A DNA stretch of 64,000 nucleotides from positions 43,652,592-43,716,591 of the forward strand of contig CM044955.1 in assembly GCA_024516035.1 (NCBI GenBank). Reading direction: 5' to 3'. This document shows positions 50,001 through 61,400 of the stretch, piece by piece. This DNA comes from Bactericera cockerelli (lineage: Eukaryota > Arthropoda > Insecta > Hemiptera > Triozidae). How positions within the stretch are numbered: the stretch's first letter is position 1; every line of letters starts with the position of its first letter. The translations under genes and the position numbers were made by a program. Below the pieces are notes generated by a model. The model was not told the origin of the DNA. It did no database searches and was given only the letters and a program-made list of their open reading frames with translations.

Positions 50001-52263
50001 CAGCATAACGAGACTCCTTATGGGTTAAGTGGCAGATAATGGCTAAGGCATTAACTTCGCCCCGGATTACAAAACAATTGTAAATAAATATTAATATTGA
50101 TCTTTATTATTATTTTATTTTGTACATACTTCTAAGTTTTTTTTTAAATTATTTTTATTTATTCTTTGTTGATGATTGTTTTGCAAAAATAAATAAAGTG
50201 TAAATAAATAAATATGGAATCATTACCCAATAAATTCAATTTTTGCTCGTGATATCTCCACTGGTCGCTATCCATATAAATAGCTTCTCATTTCTACTCA
50301 CGAGTCAAGAGACTCCGGACATCTCAGTACAGAACAGAAAAAAATTACCCTGCCTCTACTCCCACACGATGACTGTTTGAAAAATGATCTAAACAGGAAA
50401 AATGATCTAACCAGCTACATGAAGTTGTCTGGACACCAAAAGCGATTTGGTCGCTACTTAAAACTCATTGTTCCATTGTTGTTAAGTGTTTTTCAGGGCA
50501 GTTTGTCCCTGTCAGTGGTTAATACCAACGGAATATTATACGTCCATGACCCATTCTTTTAATTTGGTTCCTAGCAGTGCCTACGATAGTAAAAACTGTT
50601 TGTTTTAGTCAAGTTCTTCCAAAAGTATCTTTTTTTAACTATTGGTAGCACAGACCTAAAGCCTATGAATGAAGATTGGTTAAACTATTTGCTGCATTTA
50701 AATTGAACCTATGATTAGATTTACCTACAGTGTGCTGCATTCATAACAAGATACTAGTAAGGACTGGGCCACATCAGCAGACTAATGCATTCAAACATCT
50801 ATCCTGAAACACCCTTTTGTAGTCTTAAATTATTTTGAGTTCAGTAGGTAGGTATACAAGGTTTACCTATTCAAGAAATCCGTGGGTTTGACAAGAACGA
50901 GTGAATGAATAAGAACAACATTGGAAATGTTAAAACTCTCATTTAAATTAATGCTCGAAAGTCAAAACGTCAGGAATCGTATTTCTATCATGATACACGC
51001 ATTACCAGTGGCAAAGGTTGAAAATAAAATAAAATTATCGACATAGCTATTGAATGAAAATCTACTAAATTCATGGCAATCTATTTAATGATAATGTATA
51101 AAAAATCTAAGAAATCTTGGCTTTTTTCTCGATCGAACCTCAGATCTTCACATCTACAGCTACTAGTAGGTTATGATTTAATAATCACATTATTCTAATT
51201 TGTGGTGAAATTCCTAACGTGAGCTCAACTAGATACAAAACTCCGGTTTATAAATATTCCACGTAACCACACCACTGGTGTTGTTGTCCCAGCCGAGTTT
51301 TAATAGTTTGTTATAATTAAAAGCTGGTTTGTATTTTGTAACCTAGACTGAAAAGTATATGATGCTGGTAAAATAAGTTTAAAAGCTTTTTCTTAGAAAT
51401 AATTCCATTCACACAATTTAATTTCCATAATAGTTTAGCGAGTACTTGACTCTTTTTTAACCAAGTTGCAGAGAAACATGCAGTCGAGTCCCAGCTTACT
51501 GGAGCATAGTTGAAAAAAAAAGTTAATAATTATACACATTAAAATTTCACGCTAAGGACCTCTAAAGTATTCTACAGAAATAAACCAAACTAACGTGGCA
51601 TGCTGGTTTAGCGCGCTAGGTGACCCCTTTTAGATGCTAGTGCAAGCATCATTTAGAATGTACATTATAAATGTAATAACTACCTAATATAAATATATTA
51701 AATTATTTTTCAAAACATGTAACCTTAATGAGGACTATGGTAATATTGCTCTTTGTTTTTTGAACACACGGGCTATGAATAATAGGTAATAATACGTAAA
51801 TGGTTACGTCATTCTGGAATTGAATATGAATAATCCATACTGGAATAATATGTACTGGGTAGGAATATGAACCATAATTTTTTCAACGAAAAAGGCTTAT
51901 TTAACTTACAAAGCTAAGTTTTCATACAATGGCTGTAAGTCGGGTTGATAGTTGCAGTTAAGAGTTGGGATAAAATTTGTCTGTCTAGTCTCTGGCAAAA
52001 TGGGGTTAGGAGAATGCTGCATCTGTTGATAAACTTCTCTATGCGGCTTTTGAATTATGCAGTCATCTAGACTTTGCAAATTAAAGTTTGTTTACACAGG
52101 TATTAGATGTTAGGTATCTGAATTTTAATAACCAGGTAATAATATAAAAAGATACAACCCCCTTGTGATAAGACCATGTAGTTGAAAGCAACGTCAAACT
52201 CAAAATAAAAAAGAGAGAGTAGGTATAGTAATATTTTCAACCACTAAAAAATTGTAGGTTCTG

Positions 52264-52296
<33 letters not shown>

Positions 52297-55200
52297 ATTG
52301 TAGGTTCTGTTTTTTCAGTCGTTAGAACTTGCTACTATGTTCAAGTTTACATATTTTCTTCTGATTTGGATGAATCTTGGAATTTTAAGTTAAACTTTAA
52401 TAATCATACTCCTGAGATTTCAGTTAAACATAATTATTAATCTCGTGATATTGGAACACGATTACACGACCCTACTACTATCCATAACCTGCCTGCACTG
52501 CATGTTCAGTACCCTCCCAGCAAAGAGTCTGAACATTGTGGGTAATGAACTAATAAGTATGTAATTTACCCCGCTATGTATGCTAGGACATTTAAATAGA
52601 CGAATTAGTACGCCTACGCCCCCTTCTGAGATTTGTCTCCATGGATCTTAACTCTACCTCCGCACCACGCATTTCTTGCGCCTCCACTACAGAAAACAAA
52701 AAGTGCCACAGTTTTGTTGAAAATAAGTCAACTGAAAATGAGAAGCAGAAATTAATTATAATTCTCCCAAGTCGCATAACTTTTCTCAGTGAAAAAAGAG
52801 CGAATGAACTTTGCTTAACCCGCAATCGGTCTACTGAATGACTTGGGTAGAATTTATTCATATCTAAATGTATGTATCCAAGACTAAGAGAATATAAATA
52901 AAATCGCGCGGTTAGCTTTGAGTAGAAAAAGTGTTATTTTAAAATTGCTATGTAAATGCATCTTATGTGACTAAATTTAAGTACATAATATGGATTCAAC
53001 CACAATATATGATAATACCTTCAATGATTAGATTCATTAGACTACCTATACATATTGTGTTCGACAGTAAAATATAACCTTCACTTTTAAATATTATACG
53101 AGTAACTCACCCCAAAATGTTAAAATGTTAGTTGTGATAAGTAAACCAATAATATGCTATGCGAGCTTAACAATGAAACGAGAATAGGTGAAAAGAAAAT
53201 AGATTATATAAATAGAGTTATAGAGTTAAAGGCCCCATGGTCTAACGGTTGTGTCCCATGGTCTTAGCCCAGGGTCTTAAGTCTCAAACACCCGCCCGAT
53301 AGGGCAGAATTTTTTAACAAAAACTTCTGTAGGTGACGGAAGTTTTTGTTAAGTAAATAACACGAGAGACAAATGTCTTTTGAAACTGATTCATTATATT
53401 TAAAGTATAACCAACGCACTTCTTCAATCTTCATACATCACAATAATAACTTGTTTTTTAACCCATCCAGGCCGACTTAAATCTGGTACTTATTCTTAAA
53501 AAGAAATAGGTACAATCTTTTTCTTCTTACATCTTGCTATTGATTTAAAGTACTAATAGTCTAATCTGTATAAAAAAAATAAAATCGACTTAAAAGTATT
53601 CAGTTATTCTTAAAAGAGGATTTGACGTCCTGAAATGTCCAATGGTCATCGGGACGGGAGTTTTACCCACCACTCGTTGAGAATCGCAACCTAACAGTTA
53701 CCTGTATTAAACTCATCCGGTCTTGGTTGGGCCTAAAATAAGTATGGTGCTTGTTACTTTTTCTTGTTACAAAAAAAAAGTTTGTATTAATTTTTAAGAA
53801 GATTGAAGTCGGCCCTGACGGGTTAAACAATTAAAGATGAAAAGTCAGTTTCAAAAGACATTTGTCTAGAAAGCGCTGCGTAAATTAACAATAAAATGTT
53901 GAAATGTCAATGTGGGGTTCCATTATTATAGTTCCTAAACAGAGCATCTGCTGGATAGATTGCTCGTAAAAGCTTTTGTGTGTAGAAGTTGAATGTTTTA
54001 TCGCTACAGACGAATCTCGTATGGTGTAATAAAGTGCATTTAGATGGTAGATTTATTTAAGCCTTTTTCCAACTCCCACTCATCGACTGTTTTGTGACTT
54101 CTCCAAAATACTTTCTACTAGTTCTGTTCATCACTGGTTTCAGTTAAAAGTTTCAATCATCATTCGACTTTGAAACACTTTAATATAATTATTTGGTTTT
54201 ATGTTTATTTAAATAAAAAAAATTAGGTGTATCTGAGTTAGACAAGATAATATAATAAAACATCCTAGAAAAACAAAAGCGATAGTTGATGAAAAAAGAG
54301 AGAAATACAAAATGTGATGAAGGAGGGAGACTAAAGATATCTCATGTCTAAGAAAGAGACATGAAGAAAGTTTGTAAACGACTCGGAGACAATCATGATT
54401 ACCTAAACTCGCATAATTGAAAATTTTGCAAAGAACGTTAACAATTACCGGAGTGAGCGACAAGGTGAGAAACACAGAGGGAGAGAGAGAGAAATATAAA
54501 AAATACTATAAAAAAGTGCATTCCAATTATTATTTATGGTTCTTTTAGATTTTGTATTGCCAATTAATTATTTTCATTCTGAATTTCTTCGGGGATTGCC
54601 TTTCTTTTGGTGGTCTTCTTTCAACACCTGTTAAATCAAAGTACAGTGTAGTATAGTAGTGCTTTAGTTAGACTGTCGGCTCGAGACAGGAAGTCCCATT
54701 ACGGTAGCGTAAGGTTGTATACATATACAATTAAAAAAATAGTATCTAGTTTAAAACGCGGAAAATATGTTTTTTTGATCGTTAAAAATAATCTTGTTTC
54801 CAGAGAAACCAACACAATAAAGTGCACGTGGCACATCCACCATTATACTCTAACTACATTGCACATTGCATAATTAAGCAAATATTAGGCGTACAGGAAA
54901 ACGGGCAATCATAATTATTATCAATTAATTTATTGTATGTTATACATTTTTGAAAAGTAGTTATAATAAAATAAACATGTATTATGAGGTACCTATTGAA
55001 AATAAAATATTTATTAATGTACTTTTTATAATATAAAGATAGCCATTTAGTAGGTACTCAGATGTGAACTACAAAAATCTAAATATTATAACTATTTTTG
55101 ACTTCGAGAGTTATAAAATCACTTCTATACTAGTTTTCATTACACAAATGTGTCAGAATACTGGTAGTGAAGTGAAAAAGGTATTTTTACAACGTAAGAG

Positions 55201-55402
55201 GAGAGGGGAAGTTTTTAAGAGAGAAAAAGGGGAGAAGGAAAATGCTTTTGTGCTAATTGCATGCGAGATAAAAGCTTTGATCAAACAGTATACAGGAGTG
55301 AACGATGAGGGATGTAATGGATAAATATTATTTTGGTAGGTAGCAATTATTGTTTTAGATAATGTTTTGAGATTGGAGAGAGAGAGAGAGAGAGAGACAG
55401 AG

Positions 55403-55447
<45 letters not shown>

Positions 55448-58400
55448 AGAGCGAGAGAGAAAGAGAGAGAGAGAGAGAAAAATAAAATTCATTGAACGTT
55501 GTTGTAGAATATTGTCCAGGATTATGAGAAAGGAATAGCAAAACACCACATCAGAATGGATTGAAGATAGGTAATTAATTTTATGGACTTTATACCTAAA
55601 AAATAAAATTCGCCGGCGTCGCTGTGCTCTCTATCTTTATAAAATATTTTTGTTTTCTGAAAATGAATCACTGTGAAATTTAAAAAAGTCGTTTTCGGCA
55701 CTCTCTGGACTCTTTCTTTATGATGATATTATCATATTTTCAGTTACAATTTTTTTTACTTCATTCCCTTTATTTCTAATAGTTTCAAGAAGCATCACTG
55801 ATTCAATATAATCGTGTACGGACTGCTTAAAGCATTGAAAGCTAACCATTGACAATTAAGTACATAGTTTATTAAATAGTGTGACAGTTGATAGATGCAC
55901 TCATTGTCAATATTGAATCTAGTAACAAGCACCTACAAGAAAACTTATAATATTGAACAAAAATTTAATTGTGTAGAACAAAAAAATTCTATGAACTAAT
56001 ACCTAGTGGTAGACTAGAGGTGGGCGGAGTGAGAAGAAGAAAAGCAGCGCAAAGGAAAGAATGAGAGAGAGCTTAGAGGAAAAAGGAGTTAATTGCTGGA
56101 TATTTCTAATTTGTAAGAAATAAAATTACTGTTTCGCTTAATGTTTTTTAAGATTTTAGAAACTAAAACCCATTGAAGTGTGAACTGTAAAATGCATTAT
56201 AATCTTTTAACAAATTCTTAATTTCCTTGAAATAAAGGATAGGTACTTTTTATTGCTGTTTTGAACAAAAACTTTATTCAAGACGAGCAATAATAGTGCT
56301 TGAAAAGTAATTTTGTTTCGTAACAGTATTGAAAAAGTTATTGAAAATTTATTCTTTAAATTCAAAAGATTTCTTTAAAAAAAGTTTTTTTTCCTCCCCT
56401 TCATTTTTTTCCACATTATAGATGGTACAAAAATCGGGATGGAATCCTCACTGAAATTCGTCAAGGCGGCATTCTGATTCGCCCCATGGAGTCAATCCTT
56501 CACTTCATCCGTCCCCAGAATAGTGACGCAGGCAGATATGTGTGTGTAGCATCCAACATATTGGGGGAGGACAGGAGAGAGTTGGAATTGGTGGTTGAAA
56601 CTCCACTAAGAGCGTTCATGCAGCCTCTGCAGCAGGTAAGTCTTGGTGCTATTTAAGAGGTCACTAATTTTCTACAACAGACTAAAAAAAAAGCACAATA
56701 AATAGGTAAAATAGACAATTATTTATCAATTATAATATAATTAAATACCTAATAATATAACACTAATTATCGAAACTATAAATTATTTTTGAAGATACTT
56801 ACTCTTAAAAATAAGACATGGTTTTGATTCCTCTTTTTCTTTCTATTCTTATTATTAATTTAAGAAGGTACTGATTTTCTACAACAGACTAAAAATTAAG
56901 CCGCAATAAATAGGTATAATAGACAATTATTTATCAATTATAATATAATTAAATACCTAATAATGTAACATTAATCATCTAAACTATAAACTATTTTTCA
57001 AGATATACTTACTCTTAAAAATAAGACATAGTTTTGGTTCCTCTTTTTCTTTCTAGTCTTATTATTAAGATACCTTTTTGTCAATATTAACTTAAAAATA
57101 CAAAATAGATAACTTCAAACAAAAACAAAAGAAAATCTTAACTCTCGAAATACCAGCTTGTATCTCTAAAACGCAAACTCTCCGGCAGGTCGTGGACGTA
57201 GGGTCGGCCGCCTGGTTCAACTGCACGATAGAGGGGGGCCGGGAGACCCCCACGGTGACCTGGCTCAAGGACTCCCAGGTCATCTCAGGCAGCTCCTCCA
57301 GCAACAACATCTTCCACAGCAACATAGCCGCCTTGCAGATCCCCAGCGTCACCAGGAGCGACAGAGGGATGTACCAGTGTCTGGTGACTGAAGAGGAAGA
57401 CTCGGCGCAAGCCACCGGACAGCTTATGCTGGGAGGTAGGTGCAACCTGTAGGAAAGGAGAGAGAGAACGTAAAAATATTATTTTATTGAAAATACTTTA
57501 CAATTGGTGCCACATGGGCATTTGCCTAAACGACACAGTATACATTTTTTTTCTCTCTTTTTCTTCTTACTTTTTCTTTTTTTCATGTTCTTTGATACAG
57601 GTGGTTGTGTATTATTTTGTGAGAGCCACGTATTACATTTGTGATAATATTCTCACAAGTGATCTTAGGTATATTGAATTTTGTTTGTTCTGCACACATT
57701 ATAGAAGTCTTATACATTGTCCCTATATATTTATGTACCATGTTTTATCAAATAATAAAAGGGCTAGATCCAGCTGTAAGATACGCTTAACAGCCCTGAA
57801 AGTGGCCCACTTGGCCCAATTAGATTTTTACACCCATTAAATGAGGTATTCAAACTATTACAGTGTTAGATCCCAAATACTACATAATATAATATGTGAA
57901 AGCACCTAATGATGACCATCGCTCACATAACTATTAATAATAAATTTAATTATTATAGGTGCCTATCTGCCTATACTTAGCTAGTGAAATATACGTATAT
58001 GTCCCAATTTCAGCCGTTTCGCCAGATCTGCAGCACTCATTCTCCGAGCAAACACTGAACCCCGGCCTGCCCATTTCCCTGCAGTGTGTCGTGTCGGGGA
58101 ATCCCCCGCCCAAGATTTCCTGGTTCCTGGACAACACCCCTCTCTCCCCCAGGTCCTCCTCAGGATATGTCATCGGGAGTCACGTCGATCCTTCCAGTAA
58201 GTTAGAACTTTTCATGTCCCTAAGCGATCTTGTAACTTCGGACCAACAAAAATATCAACCTAATTTTGTTTTTTTTCAATCCTTTTTTATGAATATTTTA
58301 TGAATATCTTTTTTTAAGAGGTCTGTAAATTTTAAATTTAAGATTATCCTTCACCTTATGTAGATCTTGTGAGGATCGGCACGAACGACCATTCAATAAT

Positions 58401-61400
58401 TTTGGTTAAAGTGCCTAACAGAATAAAAAGGTTACCTACTATTAAATTTGGTATGATTCGCTTTTTAAATTATTGATAACTTTTATAATGAACTTTTATG
58501 GGCTAATTATTACAACTTTTAATGGCTAGCTCAGAATGCCAGGATCCCTAAGCAAGGTGAGAGCTATGGGTGTGACAAAATATTAATCATCTCTCCCTTT
58601 CTTCAGGCGAGTTGGTCATCAGCCACCTGAACGTGTCCAGTGTGGGTGTGCACCATGGGGGTGTGTACACGTGCATCGCTCGCAACATACTCGGCTCAGT
58701 GCACCACTCTGCCCTGCTCAATGTTTATGGTAAACTTACTTTTAAGTGGTGAACTCCGAAATTTTGGACAAAAAAGTCAAAAAGTAAGGTCCACGACTTG
58801 CCGATAGAGAATTTTTTGTAGAATCTTAAATGTTGGAAAAATAAAATTTTACCATATAAAGCAACTTCAAATAAAATCAGTTAAGCTGTTTTGGAGATAC
58901 AAGTGATTAAGTAGAAAATCTCAAAATTGCCACATGTATACAATGTGAAACAATAACGAGAAAGTATTGTGTCCATAATTGGCAGTGTTTTTTTTTACAT
59001 ATTACTGAGAAGTTGTCCTTTCTAGAGAAATATGTTTGTTCATAAACCATAATGTATTTAATATTAAATTTATTTGTATCTACGAAAATTACTTTCCTCC
59101 GTGAAATATTTTACCTCCACGAGTTCATAATAATGTAATATTGCAAACCTCAAATGTATTCCGAGTAAAGTTCTCCTCTCTTTTCAAACTCTGTGCCAAG
59201 CATCACAATTACAAACCAGCTTTCAAAGCTGTTGAGTGAGGTTGTCTGTTGAGCAACTCTCTTTAAATATTGTAAATATTTACTGTAAATTCATAGTATT
59301 TTAATGGTTTTTTTATTGGTACCTACTTGTGCGTAAAATTAAATATAGTAAATCTATCTTTACGTCATATTTTTCTAAAAGTTCAAACCCCAAAAAAGTG
59401 CTCTTTTTAAATATTTTTAAAGTGAATAACACGTAAAATAGTGACAAAGATTGTTGAAAATATGCACTGCTTTCACTTTGAAGTGAACTTTGTATCTTCA
59501 CTATGATAAATTAACAAAAATAGTTGAAGTGCAGTTGACAACCACTCAACTAGAGCGTAATTTATAACAATAATTACTATACGCAACCCTCAGGTATTCA
59601 ACCCAACAATGAAGTAGGTCATATTTTTGGCTTCCCCAGACAAAGTTATCAATGAAACGGCTCTGGAACCCCAGAATGACTTTGAGAACCACTTCCCAGA
59701 AAATTTAGATTTAAGTTTAGACTCTAGACAACATGACACTCCCAGGATCTCAACAACAAATTGTCCTAAATACAAGGAAATTTACTATAATTCCTTTCAT
59801 TTACTTTCATACAGGCATTATAGTTTATTCGATACTTTTCGTTTCTAAGTCAAATAAAAAGCCACAAGGTATAACCCCTTATTTTTGTGATTCTATTTAG
59901 TCCACCTCGAGTAAAACTTGGCTATACATACAGATAGACACACACACACACACACACACGTTTCCTCTGTTATGTACCAATTGTGCAACAGGGGATTCGT
60001 CTAATAAATTGATCTCTAAGCTTCCTGTGTTGCCATATTTCTCAGGTCCCCCCACCCCACGCTCGGCTCAGAACCTGACCGTGGTCTCAGGGGAGGACCT
60101 TTACCTCCGCTGTCCAGTGTCTGGCCACCCTATATCCAGCACCTCCTGGCAGAGAAGTGCCGTCCAGCTCCCCCGGAGTGATAAGCAGCAGGTGTTCTCC
60201 AATGGTACCCTGTATATTAGAGAGGTGAGGGACAGAAGCGTATACTTTTTTTTTTCCAAAAAGAGGTAAATTTTAAAACCAAATTAAAACGATGTGAGGG
60301 GATAATGCGTGGAAAGCTGTGCCCAATACCCACTAAAAAATCCTCCTCTCCCCCTCTTAAAATTATTGTACCCGGAACCCCATAGACCACATTATGTCAG
60401 GTTGTATGCTTGGAAATGAAATAAAATAGACTTCAGAGAAATAGAACAAAATGTTGGAATGTTCATATCAATATAATTACCACTTTCCCGAAATTTCATT
60501 TTGAAGTATGTACCTACCACTAAAATAAAATTTGAACAATGGAACGTGTGCACTTCTAAGTAAATATTCATAGCGGTTTTAATAATTCGGCCCCTTAATC
60601 ATGGGAAAACTATTTAGCAGAATTATTTGAGCTAGAGGCAGCACAGGTGCAACTGCTCATTAATTTTCGATTATCGAAAAGCACCTCCTCTAAAAATATC
60701 ATGATGTACCCTTAATAGCTGAATAGCTACACCAGCAGTTGCCTCTTCAATACGTTATTTGATTTTCCATGTTTGTATGACGGATGTTGACCTTTCTAAA
60801 ATTATATCATGGGTGTGGCTGTATGGAATGGCCTTGCCAACCAATGCCAAAAAAAAAAAAAAAAAAATATCATGGGTGTCTCAACTTCCTCCTCAGGTGG
60901 ACGGAGAATCAGACAAGGGTCAGTACAGCTGCGTAGCGCGGAATATACAGGGTCAATCTGCGTCCGGCTATGTGTTTCTGAACGTCATGAGTAAGTTCTG
61001 TCTCTATTCTAGTGTTCATCCCCTCATCAATGAATAATACATTGTTGATTCTTGTTAAATAGAAAGTAGGTATGTTCCAGGATTCCTCCTAAGTTTAAAG
61101 ATATTTATATTCTTTTAAGTTAATTGATTTGTTCTCTTAAATGGGTACCTTACACGCGAAAGTCGATTGCTCTATATCTAATTGTACATTGATTTGACCT
61201 CAGATGAAAGTTATTACAAGATATTTGAGTATTGTTGTTTAAAATTGTAAAATTGTATCCAAGATTATTCTTACTATTGAAAAAAGTAATTTACAAAAAC
61301 ATTGATTATCATGGCATTATAAGAATTAGCTAGTAGTATTATTTTACTTCCTTTCCAATCAATTAACTACCTTGAAGATTACGTCCTTAAAGCGCTAATA

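Noticed and set aside
45677..56421. Search for alternative Ig3 exons as in Dscam1
   Set aside because: No further GC-rich Ig-like exon with splice sites seen by eye; a profile search would be needed to exclude diverged ones.
59627..59848. Possible extra Dscam exon (73-codon ORF)
   Set aside because: No Ig core residues and no acceptor/donor of the right phase; exons 9 and 10 join directly in frame.
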